Source of the DNA: Scytalidium lignicola
Taxonomy: Eukaryota; Ascomycota; Leotiomycetes
Assembly: GCA_002812745.2 (NCBI GenBank)
Contig: NCSJ02000155.1
Span: 33,436 to 97,435 of the forward strand
Length of the DNA stretch: 64,000 nt
Reading direction: 5' to 3'
Positions 24,847 through 38,541 of this stretch are shown in pieces (position 1 is the first letter of the stretch; each line of letters starts with the position of its first letter). Below the pieces are notes generated by a model that ran no database searches, was not told the origin of the DNA, and saw only the letters and a list, made by a program, of their open reading frames with translations. Both the position numbers and the translations under genes were made by a program.

Positions 24847-27800
24847 CTACTCACATTGTGAATAATAGGGATTCGAGTATTTACATGTCCAACCTGTCGG
24901 ACAAATAGTCGGTCCTGTGTAACTTATTCCACCACCTACGCACGAGAAGATATATTAGCTGTCGATTGATAACAGAGAAACGGTAATCTGCAGAGATGAT
25001 ATGTATAGACGTGACTTACATTGACCGTATGGTGTGCTTGTAACCCCAGGACTGCCTATTAATTAATATACGCTATTATTGAGGTACAAAGATGTGATAT
25101 TTGAAGAGAGACACGTACGCGGAATTAGTAGTTGATGCCTCAGTTGTTGTACTTGAAGTTTTAATGGTGGTGTTTGAAGTGGATTTTATAGTTGTTGTTA
25201 TAGTTGTGCTTGTCTTTGTTGTTGTGGATAACGTGGTGCTAGTTGTTTTCGTGGGAGTTGTGCTAGTGCTACCTCCTGTTGCTGTTACGGGGGGAAGGGA
25301 ACCTGAGGGTGAGCCATAGAAAATTCCACGCCCATTGGTGCCAACAAAGACCCTGGAGACCCATTAATACAATATCGACACTGGATCAGTTAAGCTTGCC
25401 TCCCATATGTGGTCATATCAGCAGCTACAATATTTGATGAAGCAGCTCCAAAGCCATGGTTTGCATCACTAATCATTTGCCAGTTCACACCTTTATCCTC
25501 AGTCTTAAACAGTGCAGTTACACCGTCAACAGTAAAGAACCCATATATAACTGGGTAAGATGATTCCGATGAACCGACACCGAGGGCTATGCACTTATCA
25601 GCATATCATATGGTGATATCAAAGTATAAGGCATACCAAAACTCCATCCGGCAGCACATCCACTTCTAACTTGCGTGAAAGTTCTACCATAGTCTGTAGA
25701 GTGAAAAAGTCCAACGTCGGTACTTGCCCAAATATCACCTGCCACAGTTGGGTGGGCTCGAATTCCGTTAACTGCGCTGGAAGAACCAAGAGTTATGGTC
25801 TTTGAGAAGGAGATACCAGTGTTAGTAGACACATAAATACTAGAAAATCGTATGTTAGTTCAAAGCGGGAGTTAGAGATCCAACATTAACTCACGACCCA
25901 TTTGCGCCACCATAGAAAACAGAGTTGTTCCTTTTATCTGAGGCAATAACAGCTCCAGACGGAAGCGTCGGTATTGAAGAAAAGGTGTTTGTGTATTGTG
26001 AGACAAGAGGACCATTTGTTGATGACATCAAAATAACGGTATCTGCATCGGCAGAAAGTGCCACTGCTCCTGGTCCAATACTAGTATCAGCACCATAATC
26101 TGCGCTCCATGTGCGACCATAATCTGTGGAAATTGCAACTTGTGGGACCGCTGGTGTAGCAGAAGCAGCCCCTGCCCGTACAACATTGGAGGGCTTGTTA
26201 CCTGCATAGTCGATGCCGTTTGTAGTTCCGTAAGTTGGAGTGTGGAAGGATTGTGCAGGAGCAACATCAAGATCTGCGTGGTAGAAGCCACCAATATCCC
26301 CTACAGCTGAAAGAAGAGGTGGGCCACCAGGAGGTGTTATCAGCCCAAGGACAGCTGTTTCTTCGAGACCAGTGGCAAGAGACTTTATTGTCACATTATG
26401 TATCGTGTCCCATTTTTGGAGATCGTGACCTCCATAGATAGTTGCTCCAGTCCCATAGAGCCTGGATAAGTGGTCAGCTACAATTTTAAGAACAATTTTT
26501 CATACTGACCAGTGGTTTGAGTCAAATGGATCAATAGCTAAGTCCTCAACCATCCATCCAACTTTTACTGGAAATTGAGCAGTAGACGTGTTATCTTGAA
26601 GCCACGGAGCTGTTGAAATATCATAGCCATAGTAACTGTTCTATGTTAGAAATAGTAAAGCTAGAGAGGATGTACAGAATACATACTAGTTAATGTTAGG
26701 ATAACCATTCCAATCCCTAATTTGTTAGTCCAAGTCACAACGGTATCGCGTGATGACCTTACCAAATTGGAGACCATGTAACTCCAGAATCTGTACTCCT
26801 GAAGATCAGTTCGTCAGGCCACCAACAATTCAAAGCTGCCACCATGATAGTACCAGGGTTTTGCAAATCAACACTTAATCCACCGTAACCATAGTAGGTT
26901 GTAGATAGAGACGTTGGACTGATATCAGTCCAGGAACCAGTGGTAATATTGTATTTATGGACAGTACCATTAGTTCCGTCATATGGGCCCGCACCATCTG
27001 AATATGAGATGTATAGAGCCTTTTCTGCTGGAGCTAGGACTCCTTTATGAGGAAGAAAGCCGTATTGTGGTTCACCTGATACCCAAGCCCCTATTTCAGG
27101 ATTAGTCTAGTTGTTCCAGCTCACATAAATGAACGGTGATCCTACATGTAGCACCCCCATCTTCAGATTTAAAGATTGATTGCCCTTTATCAACCACACC
27201 AACAAAAATTCTAGGAGTAGGCGAACCTTTCTTACCACTAGTAGAATCAAAAGTAACCCAGGCTATACCAACAGGATCTGAGTCATAAGTTGAGTCATTA
27301 TCCTGGAAATAAGTCCCTTCCAGAATGTCAGTTTAATGATCTATACCGGGTCGCATTTTTACTTAACCTGTCTACCTGAACGATGTAACGTTTGTCCAAG
27401 TTACTCCATAATCAGTGCTCTTCCAGAGTCCATGCCCACTCCTAGTTCCAAAGTAGAGAATATTATTACTGCTTGGGTCTATAGCAAGTCTCTAGGAAGC
27501 ATTTGTTAATGTAGGTAAATGTGAAATTTATGGAAGAAGCATACTTCACCGACGCCACGACCAGGCATATTCCCTAATTATTTCATCGATTAGACAGTTT
27601 TCTAGACGATCTAGATTCAGGCCATACCTCCAACCTTGAAAGGCAACACTGACTCAGTCCATGTAGTTCCCCGATCTGTTGATCTTAAGATGGACCCAGG
27701 ATTTGGGTCCCATTCATTTGTATACATCCCCACAGCTACATAGAGGCGATTTGTATCTACTGGATCTGTAACTAGTGCATCGATACCCCAATCGTGCCTA

Positions 27801-28203
27801 CGTGATTCCAATTTCCTGTCAGCATCTGGCTTCAAGTAGTTCCTCATCGCTAATCTCCGAACCAAGACCTAGACAATGGCTATGAGAGCCTACCAGCTAG
27901 TATTATTTGCAAAATCAGTCAATGGAGTCCATGTATCGTCTGAATTTAGTTTGTATGCCCCGCCAATATCAGTTCTTGCATATGCCACTCCCTTTTCACT
28001 GGGATTAAATACAATCCCAGGGACAAACCCACCGCCACCTAGTTTATAATCGTTAGTTTGATCTCACCTACTGGGTGATGGTGAGTGTCGAATGCTTTAC
28101 CTCCAATGCGAACATTTTTCCATGTAAAGGCTTGCGCTGCAGCGGCTTCAGCTATTCTACTTAGGTGGCAAACAGCCGATAGAGCGCAAGCCGTGTAATA
28201 CAT
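24847..28203 (-). CDS. GH74 xyloglucanase with C-terminal CBM1
   Basis: The start codon at 28203 opens a signal-peptide-like leader ending AAAAQA, followed by [10 protein letters not shown] and [20 protein letters not shown], the typical GH74 beginning. Later pieces match the seven-bladed propeller repeats: [63 protein letters not shown], and [17 protein letters not shown]. After [13 protein letters not shown] there is a Ser/Thr-rich linker (about 25300-25100). A CBM1 cellulose-binding module ends the protein (YGQCGG, then [16 protein letters not shown]), split by an intron, with the stop at 24847-24849. About ten short introns are needed; every junction I checked preserves frame, so the gene looks intact. 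GH74 enzymes cleave xyloglucan backbones outside the cell. Confidence 0.92.
25040..25310 (-). repeat. Low-complexity Ser/Thr linker of the xyloglucanase
   Basis: Degenerate repeats of ACT/ACA codons on the minus strand encode the Thr/Ser-rich spacer between the GH74 domain and the CBM1. It is expected to be O-glycosylated. Confidence 0.75.
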
Positions 28204-29862
28204 AGCACTTTATAGTTATGGGCTGTTCGAAGACTTCAGCTATAACTAATTCATTATACAAAAGCTCAAGGAAACCTAAAGAATTTGTAGTAAAGCAATT
28301 CGACGCACTACTTAACTCTACATAACCGGTAGCTAGGATATGCTTCCGAAGCCGGTTCAGGTGGCTGATTATTCATGTTCTTGTGACTTTGCTAATTTGC
28401 TAAGTGTTACGCCTGACACTATAGAACCTTGAGATTTTATGCCTAAAGTGTTCATTCGTGCGGCTATAATCTAGTCAATGCAAAATAGATGAAGCTTGAT
28501 ATATTGAATTCAGGGGTGGTGGCTTATCCCAGAGACTCGCCACCTTGAACTCGACGATTCTAGGTCTGCGAATCACATATTATCTACTATTTTTATTTTA
28601 TATAGCAGGAGTACTTCCACTATATATATAAATAACTGTGCCAAAGCATAGTGAAATTTCCTGGATCAGAAATTTGTCCCTCATACTATTATAGGGGCTG
28701 AAAATAAAGGCAATAAACCACGCTGTGGAATCAGCTAAGCTCAATCTTTAGCATCTTGTAAAGATTCGTTTCTACATAAATATTCATAAAAATGATATAT
28801 ATTAAAGGGCTAAGTTGTAGTTTGAGTAATTCAGACATATTTACTTCGCGCCCTGCAAGCAGTAAGTAATTAGTTGACATCAATATGCCGATGGAAGTTC
28901 TCAACTCTTACATCTGTTGTTAGGGAGAGAATGCGGGGGAAGTGGATGATGCGCTTATGCTCAAGAAAGCACGCACTATTCTTCATCCTACGTAATATCC
29001 CGCACATTTTCAAATGAAGAAGAGATATGTACTTGATATATATATTGGATCAAGCATCACAGCCTATTACGAAGCTGAGAACACGAGCGGCAGTAAAACA
29101 AATCTGTCCTTTGATTCCACCGGCTTCAGCTTCCGACAGGCACTTCCGTCGCTTAGGCTTTCAGACCGGCAGTGGGTCTGATAAGAGGGGCTTGGTATTT
29201 TTCCAGATTGACTACTCTTACTTTGCATATTGTCCATTCATTTAGGCAAATCAGTATGTTTTTATGTTATGAGATCTCACTCCTAGTACAGTTCCCAGAT
29301 CACTAGTTCGGGTATGCCCCGCGTAAAACTGCAGCAATACCTCAGAAGAGACAGACGTGAATTTATTAGGTAGAAGATTGTGCTGTGGTACAGTTTAATT
29401 CTGTCAGTATTAGCTTCGACGGTAAACGATTGTTGTAAGAACTCTCAGTAGTGAAATGCCATTTTTAACATCGTTGTAAAGATTATAGAATGTATCATAA
29501 ATTTGAGAAGAAGTAATAAGAAGCCACAGGCGCTTATACAAGATAACAACAAAGGGCGTCCCGTTTACCTATAAAAAAATTAAGCCTATATAGTCTCGGT
29601 ATTGAGGATATACGAAACGTATGGAAAATTATTAAGACAAAAGAATTAAAACCGCATTAAATATGATCCAATTATGCATAGGAAGACGTCTGATCCCTTT
29701 ATGATTACAACTATTCCCGAAACTCATCCTTTTCTCACCTTTTTCAAGTCCCTAAATTTGTATTTACATGGAACTACTGCTACTATTCCATGCCACTCAA
29801 AAGTTTGAGTATTTTTCTAGAGCACTAGCACCTATATATATAAATGATACAGTGTGGACATA
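28204..29862. other. Intergenic, no supported gene
   Basis: AT-rich upstream region of the xyloglucanase and 3' flank of the second Zn2Cys6 regulator. No convincing frame or RNA gene. Confidence 0.5.
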
Positions 29863-31987
29863 TTAACAAAGACCAGAGTAGCATCCATTTGGCCGTACAA
29901 ACGTTCCGAAATCCTCTTTTGCCCTCAGGGCCTTGGAATTAGATTCAGCTGCCTGATCAATAGTATTAAGGTAGTTCTCTATGAATTGGGAAATGGTATA
30001 ATCAGCAAAAAAACTAACAATAACAGTCTAAGTTATAAAACAGTGCAGTAGACATACCTGCAATTTTCCATCGATGGCTCATGTACCAACAAGTTCTCCT
30101 TAAATTCTGGAAATCAGTCTCCCACTGCTGACTGCCTACCTCATCGGCGAACATAATAAATGCCATTGCGGCTCGGAAAATAATGCAGGTGTAAGCTGGT
30201 GGAATGGCCATCATGTTGAAGCGGGATATGTTGGTGTTGAAATGTTCGGAGACTGTGGTGACGATCCTTATCGCGGATTGGAGAGCGCATTTTGAAATCT
30301 CGTAGGTTAGTGAATCAGTGTGCTGGATTGTAGCCTTCTCGAAGGCGATCCTGCTCTGATGGAGAGTGAAGAAAGATCTTTAATTTAAGTTAGAAATGTC
30401 CATAATCTGCAATTTGCAAAATAGCAAATAACGGGGACTGACGCTAGAACCATGGTTGTGGCACCACAGTACTTGCCCCATGCCCCCTTATATTCATCCA
30501 TAAGGTAGCCCAGGAACCCACGAATCCTCATATCCATATCCATTAACTCTGTTAGCCACTCCTGCTGGTGAGGCTCTGTATCTTCTGAGAACTGAATTAC
30601 TGCATCGAGTATGCGGCATCCCTGAGCTTCTCGACCAAACGTTCCGATATTATCTCCCGACTCACCTCCAGGTCCTGAATATGGTGGAAATCTATCACCA
30701 ACTTCTACATCCATCATATCTAGATCTTCAATCTCTACCGGTAATGTAAATTCATACGTTGGCACCTTCGTTGCTGGGGGGCGGCCACGTATCTGTTCTT
30801 CAAGCAAGATATACCTATGAAGAGCAGTGTTAGCTATACTTCTTCGTCCTTTGAAACTGGACTTTAACAAATTGGAACCGTCGGCTATAGTCTGAAAGGA
30901 AGAAATGTGAGAAAAGAATAAAGAAATGGGCCGTTGCAATTACCTCTCACGAATCACAACCCCCCACCATATATTGCGGGCTTCAATAGTTGCTAACCAC
31001 TCATCGCTTCCCTTCGGGGCATTTGTATGTCTAGGCATGTGCAGTCCCATCAAGTGCGCATTTCTCGCACATTCACCAATTGTGAGATATGCTGCTTCAC
31101 ACTTTCCCGAAGCATGTTCAAACGTGGCGAGCAGTAGCATGGCTTGAACTAAGTGTGTCGAGGGGGGTAAGAACATCTGGACGCAAGTGCAAATATATTT
31201 TGCCGTCATGTAAAATGAGTCCTGCATTTCCTGAACACCATCATCTTCTGATGGACTTCGAAGTAAAAGGTAAATGGTTAAAAGCAATAATGAGAAATCA
31301 GCTTTGGGATGGGCCCGAAGATTAGATAGGGTGTTGTAGAAAAGCCCTTTCGAGACAACAGGCCACCATTTATGGATGTTCTCGAAGTACATGGTACAGA
31401 CCTCGCTGAGATCATGGCCACCAATTTCGACAATCTGATACACTTGGTCGCAGAGAGACTCATTGATATTAGAAAGATTAAGTCTCTCGTTTTGAGACCA
31501 CCATATTGCAGTTGTTGGCCTTGGAATGGATGGAGTAAATTTTGATAAAGCGCTCGAATAATCCATGTTCGATAGAATGTCAGGAGAGCAGGTTCCATCG
31601 GGAGCATTAAGAAGTGATGTTTCAACCTTTCGGAGCCATCTTTGCAGGTTTCGCAGGTCGTCAGCTAGACCCGAAACTTCTTGGTCGCTGTAGTCGCAAG
31701 AGGTGTTATGCCTGCAGAGCAAAAAGTTAGTTGTTTGCGTGAATTATAAATAGCAACTTTACTGGCCCACAGCCTGAAGGAGGTAGTGGTTTAAATATTA
31801 TGAACCTCAGTCGTCCATCGTTTTTGGCGGACGAAATCGGCCGACAACCACTCCAAGGGAGGCCTTCTCACATTGAACACGACGAACATCGTGGCAACTG
31901 CTTGTCACACTTCTTCTTCCGTCTTTTACATATAGCACATGCCCGTGGAGCTATATCAGGGACGAAGCTACCCGGACCGGAGCTCAT
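29863..31987 (-). CDS. Zn2Cys6 transcription factor 2
   Basis: Five exons: 31987-31872, 31711-30944, 30814-30443, 30377-30058 and 29978-29863. They sum to 1,692 bases (563 residues) with consistent phases. The zinc cluster crosses the first intron: RACAICKRRKKKC, LPRCSSC, then SMHNTSC from exon 2, giving Cys spacing 2-6-6-2-6. The fungal regulator middle region follows (CTMYFENIHKWWPVVSKGLF, GECARNAHLMGLH, RNIWWGVVIRERYILLEEQIRGRPP). The C-terminus reads SRIAFEKATIQHTD, MMAIPPAYTCIIFRAAMAF, and ends GCYSGLC. Zn2Cys6 plus this domain is the standard fungal regulator layout. It lies downstream of, and on the same strand as, the GMC oxidoreductase, and may control nearby oxidoreductase genes; that is inference from position. 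Confidence 0.9.
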
Positions 31988-32647
31988 TCTACGGTAAGAT
32001 TATGGTTTTTGAGTTGGAGCTGCAATTTAATGACAATGTGTCTAGATTTTTCTGTGCGCAATGAATTCTTGACACAAGACTCTATCTCAGATTTCGTTGA
32101 TGCTACAACTTCAGAAATATATCGCACACCAGTCGAAGTGGAAACACAGAAGTGGCTTAGAATAGAGTTTCTAGATATGGTCTGAGGGACCTTTATTTCT
32201 GTGTAGGGCTGAAGTAGCAGGCTTGGGGTAAGCAGCCAAACGTACTGTACGGTAATGATTAATCACCGACTAAACCAATCCTTAATTCAAATTATGGAGC
32301 TACCATCTGCCAATCAGAACCCTCATCGCCACAAGATTTGCCTTCTTGCCGTTTGCTCTGCGGAATCACTGCCAATGCTACGTGTAAAGGAAACAGCCTT
32401 AATAACACAGAGAATTAACTTCCAATTGGCTTATGAGAGGTTGGCACGTTCACCTGTTGAATTATTGCAAATGATGGCATATGATTCGCATGCGCAATTT
32501 GTATACCTCTGTAACCATGTCCTAATAAGTACCGCCTCTAGCAGACATCAGAATACCATGTTAAGCAACCGTAATAAATCTATCTAGCAGTGCAATAAGT
32601 TGATATATTGCGCTAATAGCAAAGAAGATGGTCTGACATCTGCAACT
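31988..32647. other. Intergenic, upstream of regulator 2
   Basis: 660 bases between the 3' end of the GMC oxidoreductase and the start of the regulator, both on the minus strand. A 110-codon plus-strand frame at 32255-32587 has no recognisable domain and I do not call it. Confidence 0.45.
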
Positions 32648-34889
32648 CTAATTCAACTTGTGTTCCTGGATGATCTTTTCCGCAGCGAACTCCCCCACTA
32701 GGTATGCCGTAGACTGGGGATGATTGCTGCGAAAGTGGAAAAAGAAGTTATTAGCTCAGACGTTTAATTAATTAGGAATCTTCTTTTCACTGTACATACT
32801 TTAGGGTAAAGGGACAAACGCTGAGATCTGCGACACGAAGGCCCTCGAGTCCGTAGACGCGCAGTTCACTGTCGACACAAGCTAGCTCGTCTTCTTCTCT
32901 CTTTCCCATTTTGATGGATCCATTAGCATGCATGATGGGAAGCAAATTTACTTTAATAAAGTCCTAAAAGCCGTTTCATAAGCATGAATAAAATCATAAT
33001 TTGTAACTGGAGGGAATTTATGAAGACACTAAAAAAATATAACAAAAAATTTCTTACCCAAATATCTTCATCAGATAAGCTCTTAGGACCCGAAATCTGG
33101 GATTTCCAGACCTTGGCGTATGTTTTTGTCTTTATCAATTCCATGGATTTACGAACCCCATTGATTAAGGTGAACCGATCATATGGATGCTGCATGAGTG
33201 CCATATCGATCAGAGGAGAGTCAGCGGGATTTGCGGACTTGAGCTTCACAGAACCCCGGGATTGCGGGTTCATGATACAAACGTGCAGATTCACAAAGGA
33301 ATCTTCTAAGTCTTCAAAGGTATATCCTTGAGGAGGTATTGCAAGATTCTAGGTTTGACAATCTAACATTAGCGGAATCCTGTGTTTTTGGATTGGCATT
33401 ATCAGATCATACCATTATGAACTCGTAGTGAGGGACATCCGAGAGATTGAAGAAGTTTTGAATTTCCGAGTCTAGAGACTTGAATTCATCGCTGTTGGTG
33501 AAACTAGGGTCCTTGACAAACGCAACAGCAGTTTCATGAGTTCGTGTCGCAATCGGCCCAGTATGGTCGCGCTGCCATTGCTCTTCCGCGGCCTTGACTT
33601 TCTCTGGAGAATGCATGAAAGAGAGTCGTTCAGAGACACCATGACCCAGGAGGTGGGTGGTCCCTGCGACGCAGTGGTCTTGTAGATTCTTTCCAACGCC
33701 TGGGAGTTCGTGTTTCACTTCAATATTAACTGCAGTTAGGTCGGTCGCAGGACCAATCCCGGAGAGGAGAAGGATCTTTGGGCTGTCAATCGCACCGGCG
33801 CATACGATTACTTCTACTGTTGATGATACTATAAAATTGAGTTAGAACCCTTCCGTGCTCTGAGCTTTCCTCATTGCCGAGTAACACACCTTTACGACCA
33901 CTAAGAGTTTCAATACCCACCGCTTTTTTCCCATCGAGGACGACCTTGGCGACTGGGGAGTTCGTCCAGATTGTCAAGTTGTCTGGCGTGGATTGGAGAT
34001 TTGCGCTCGCACTCGTTGTTCGTAAGCCATTCTTCACTGTAAGAAAATCCACCCCAACTCCAATTGGATCTCCCGAGTTGAGGTTAGGATTGAGTTTGAT
34101 CTAGCAAGTAGAGTACTGTAAGCAGGTGTGCTAGAGAACTCTTTTATTCTATTTTAGACAACTTACACCAAGTTCTATGGCTCCTTCTAAGCAGAGCTTC
34201 ATCCCCGGGTCGATTGAGGATGGTAGACTAATCCCCACTGGCCTGCAGATATCCATGAGATGAGAGATCATTTCACAATAATAGGTTATCCACTTACCCA
34301 TCTGTTCCCAGACTTCCGGGTTCTACGTCGGCATACTGTTTGGTCTCTTGTGACAAGTCGTAGGAGAACGATTCGATCCAATCAGAGCAGGCATTCAGTC
34401 AGGCCAAGCTTACGATGCAGGACGTACTGTACACATGGTTCAAATACTCACTCTTTTGAATCTCTCCTCTGTCTTTTGCCACGCCCAATCCTTGCTCCCG
34501 ACTATCTCTGCCCATCTGTCATAATCAGCCGCAGGGCCGCGGGTATACATCATGTAGTTGGTCATGGACGTTCCCCCGAGCACTTTCCCTCGGATATATG
34601 GTGATATAAGTCCATCGAGATTGGGATTAGGAGTCAAGATATAGCCATGATCAAAGTCTGGTTTGGTGACGGCATTGAGGCAACGCATATATGGGCTACG
34701 ATGGATAATATCTGCGCCATCCCCACCGGCTTCGACGAGGAGGACGGAAGGCTTCTGTTTGGTTGATGCGAGACGTTTGGCAAGGAGACAGCCAGCAGTA
34801 CCACCTAGATCATTTAGTGTCCGAAGTCTATTATATGAGAGAAGTCTTTATTTACCCCCAACGATAATGAAATCAAAGATATCTGCCAT
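32648..34889 (-). CDS. GMC family FAD-dependent oxidoreductase
   Basis: The first exon (ATG at 34889) encodes [13 protein letters not shown], the start of the FAD-binding Rossmann fold, followed by [12 protein letters not shown] and [10 protein letters not shown]. Next come the GMC signature region [20 protein letters not shown], a mid-domain [24 protein letters not shown], and [12 protein letters not shown]. The C-terminal part reads [33 protein letters not shown], and [18 protein letters not shown], where the His of NHPQST is the likely catalytic residue. Around eight exons are needed; junctions I checked keep frame, and the stop is at 32648-32650. GMC enzymes oxidise alcohols such as aryl alcohols, choline or sugars. 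There is no obvious signal peptide, so it is probably intracellular, unlike secreted aryl-alcohol oxidases. Confidence 0.88.
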
Positions 34890-37872
34890 GGTAGGTGATT
34901 AAGCTTTCTGGTTAAAATGTATTAGAGTGATCTCTTCCGAGGAGGATATAGGGTAAGATGCCGGTGTTCAAGTACCAAGAAAAGGAGAGTTTGAAGGATA
35001 ATCAACACTTGGGGGGGGGGGGCTATTTAACGTGTAGCCAATATCTCCGAGAGCATACGTTTTTGTACAGAACTGTGCTATATTCAGACAAATAACCCTA
35101 TAGTGATAATGCTAAATCAACAACTATACAGGACTATCCCCGGATTACTTTAGGCATTGCCTCCGAATGGAGAATTTTCCAACGCATCATCTTCAATATC
35201 AAAGCAATGTTCACCAATGAGGTAGACGTGCCTAGCCCAGAAATACTCACTATGTAAGAATATGTGGAGACGCTTCATATTCATTCCCCTTGCCTTGTTG
35301 GTATACTCTGGCCGTAATTGGTGTAATTGAAGATGCATAATTAGAGCTTCACGAGTGTCTCCATAAGTTATGTGAAAGATATCGGCCAGATCACGCAGAA
35401 CAATGAGTTCAGTCAGCCGCACATCCACCTAATAGCATAATAAAAGATGTGTGCTGTCCCAATTTACAAGAAACCCGTTATTCTTAATCTTATTTAATTA
35501 ATTTTCAAGTTAATTAACCTGAATTACTAAATATCCAATTTTAGAGCACTGTTTAATACGTAATTAGTTGATATCTCACTTCGAAATCTTAATCATATCA
35601 TAGCTGGCTGAATGCTGGAAACCGCTTGCCTCACCATCATCAGCAGCCACTGCATACGGTACAGTCAGCACTAGGCACTGGTAAGAAGAATTCATGATAT
35701 AGCCTTCATTATTGCAGATGTCTCAGGCTCGGGAGGATTGCATTCCGTATAAGCCCGCACAAATGTACTGTGTAACTTGGGCAAGGGTCCATTTAACTGG
35801 GGGCACATCCAATGTCTCAGCTCCACCATATAGGAAGTTATGCTTAGCACGCATCAAATAGCGCTGAATTTAAGTGAACTAATTAGTACAAACAAATCTA
35901 ATGTAATTACTAAACTATTACAACTCATCTACCGCGAGTGAACAAAGATTTCTTACGGCCGTTGCGTCCCATGGTGGCTTGGCAGAGACCCTTTGAGATG
36001 ATCCAACATAATTAATTCCCAATCCCAATCAGATCACAGAAACTTACTAGAAAAGCTAAAGTACTCGTAATACCACCCCTTACCGTGGAGCTCTATATGT
36101 CTCTCAGGAGATTAGCCCAACTTCCTTCTATTCTCGTCAGCCCGACGATATGTCCACCATCCATCATCATCATCAACTCCGCATTTTTATAGTTCTTGCT
36201 TAACCAATAAGCCTGGGCATTTGGTGCCAATCCATCTGCCCTGACGGCGGATATCAACACTCCTCTTCCAAATTTAGTTGCATATTGTAGCGGACAATTC
36301 TCCAGGCATTCGTTGCAAATTGTTTCTCAAGCTGTCCTACTACCAGTCCGTGTTTCTTCCTATATTCTTCGAAGGCGGATCGTTATTATCCCCCTCATCT
36401 GATGAAACAAAGTCTGCTGAATCATTTACTCCGCTGTATCTGGTGTGACAAATTTGGATTTTAACCCAAGCCGGATGAGACGTAGAATAAACTGGTTGAG
36501 AATATAATAGGTCGATGATTTAATTGAATGCCAATTTTCAAAAACTCAGGCTGCTGTTAAAACTAGGTTTGAAAGATGGCTTAGAGAATGGTGATAGAAG
36601 CATCAACCCTTCGATATACCGACTAAATGGGAACTTGTCAAACAACTGTCTACATGATTCGCGCAGTGATGGTTCCGAACGATCATTGATGTTATTATGC
36701 TTCGATAGCCTTTACCATATGATTTAATTTGGAATCTCTGCGGGCCAATCGAATGGTAGTATGCCATCAATGGTAGAAATGGTCAAGAGCCGCATCTTCC
36801 AAGCTTTATAATATAACCCGGGCATATTACATGAACACCCGAATGAACTGAATACCATAAAATTCCAATCGAATCACATAGGCCGAATGAATAAGTCTCG
36901 TAGTCCAGATCTTTTCGAGACTCTCAAAATGCTTCGTTGTTGTGGAGGCAGAAGATATCTTCCAGGCCCATAGAGAACAGCCAGAATGAACTCAATGTTT
37001 CCTCTAGCTCTTTTAGCACCTTATTGACCAAGCCGAAAGCAGCGGGACAGTAAATGATCTTTGTTTTGAGTTATGGTACGACTTTAATAGCCTTGCAATA
37101 TATGCGATCCAAGAGCAACTTGATTGTCTCATTGGTGCAACGGCCGATACCTGTTTTACCACGCCTGAGAAATCGGGGTTAAGCTCTTATATGGCCAAAC
37201 GCCATGCTGGATGGCTGCACTTCAAGCCCAAATTTTGCATCAATTTGAAGTTAGCGAGCACGACTCGATGTGCATTTATTCCACCAACAGCGGGATATAT
37301 GGAGGCACCAGATCAGCTGATACGGACCAAGCCAACCGCCTCCTTTCAATTGAGTAATTGGTGAAGGATCATGCTTTGTAGATTTTGGATCACCTTCTGC
37401 TAGGTGTTTTGGTATTTGGTGCGGATAATTACAGTAAGAGGCATACCGCGTACATCTTCACTTCGCGTATTCGCCACTCGGAAAGACATTTGCGCCTTTA
37501 CCGGATATCCATGAGAGTATCTTACCAGTGCTATATCCGAACCTCTTAGTATTCAGCAAACAAAAAAAAATGTGATAGACCCGGATATAGCTAAATAAGC
37601 CACTGTTAACTTACATCTTGAGTTTTGCAAGAAATCTCAAATTCATATATGGGTGGGCGAAACATTGTTCCGCAATGCACCGATTTCCCAGCCGGAGCAT
37701 ACGTGTACCAACAAAATCATCCACGGCTACTTCTGCACATCAATGTTATAAAGAGTCTCTGGATATTCCTTAACATTATAATCATTATTCAAGATCTTCT
37801 TGTTCTCTCCCACAACTTCACTAATCATTAAAACCTTCAACTTACAACTATCACCAGCAGCCAACCTCCGAA
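34890..37872. other. Gene-poor stretch with degenerate coding-like fragments
   Basis: No intact gene over about 3 kb. A 12-base G run lies at 35011-35022. Minus-strand fragments look protein-like but are interrupted by stops or shifts: 35150-35428 (a 92-codon frame containing RLHIFLHSEYFWARHVYLIG), about 35720-35860 (AETLDVPPVKWTLAQVTQYI) and about 36150-36320 (VLISAVRADGLAPNAQAYW). I could not assign them to a family. They may be remains of one or more decayed genes. Confidence 0.4.
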
Positions 37873-38541
37873 ATGGCACCAGCTAAGAACATCAACTTCG
37901 GTATCCTCTGCATCGAGTACCAAGCAATTGATGTCGCAGGCCCAATGGATATCCTTTTTAATGCATCGCATCAAGTAATCTCTCAGTATGCTCAAATTGG
38001 AGTAGTCCCTCAAGGAATTGTAGAAAAAGCTAGCCCTATAACTTTTCACCACGTTGGCGAAACGCTTGATCCCGTACCCCTAACTGGAAACATGAAGATT
38101 GTCCCATCGACAACGTGCGACACTTGTCCTGAGTTGGACTATCTCCTCATTGGTGGCCCCAGGCCAACCGATCAGTTGAGCCCTACCTTCACCAAATTCG
38201 TCCAGGAGCACGTTGCTGCGGGAAGGGGGCTTTTCACAACTTGCACAGGAGCCATGGCTATTGGAAACACAGGGGTTCTTGATGGGAAGAATGCCACTGT
38301 TAACCATGAGCTATTGGAGTTAGGAAAAACAATGTATCCCAAAGTTCATTGGACTAAGGCGAAGCAGTGGGTTGTAGATGGCAATATCTGGACTAGTGGA
38401 GGAGCATGTGCAGGTATGGATATGATTGCGCATTGGGTTGAGCAGACCTTTGGAAAGGAGGTCGCTGGTGTGGCTTATCGGATGCTGGATTTTGAGGCCA
38501 GGGATGTAGATGGGAAAAGAACCCTAAGAGCAGAGAATTGA
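37873..38541 (+). CDS. DJ-1/PfpI family protein
   Basis: Intronless, 222 residues from MAPAKNINFGILC. The pattern is that of the glutamine-amidotransferase-like DJ-1/PfpI fold: DVAGPMDILFNAS near the N-terminus, ELDYLLIGGPRPTD, and the nucleophile elbow GLFTTCTGAMAIGNTGVLDG with the conserved Cys. NATVNHELLELG and WTSGGACAGMDMIAHWV follow. Members include isonitrile hydratases, glyoxalase III-type enzymes and transcriptional co-regulators; the AGPMDIL motif and lack of a DNA-binding domain point to the isonitrile-hydratase-like branch, but the substrate cannot be read from sequence. It converges on the P450 gene (stop-to-stop gap about 410 bases). Confidence 0.88.
   Translation: MAPAKNINFGILCIEYQAIDVAGPMDILFNASHQVISQYAQIGVVPQGIVEKASPITFHHVGETLDPVPLTGNMKIVPSTTCDTCPELDYLLIGGPRPTDQLSPTFTKFVQEHVAAGRGLFTTCTGAMAIGNTGVLDGKNATVNHELLELGKTMYPKVHWTKAKQWVVDGNIWTSGGACAGMDMIAHWVEQTFGKEVAGVAYRMLDFEARDVDGKRTLRAEN

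Noticed and set aside
25101..25319. Valine-rich open frame on the plus strand
   Set aside because: It is the reverse of the Thr/Ser linker of the GH74 protein.
32255..32587. 110-codon plus-strand frame upstream of regulator 2
   Set aside because: No recognisable domain; lies in the probable promoter region.
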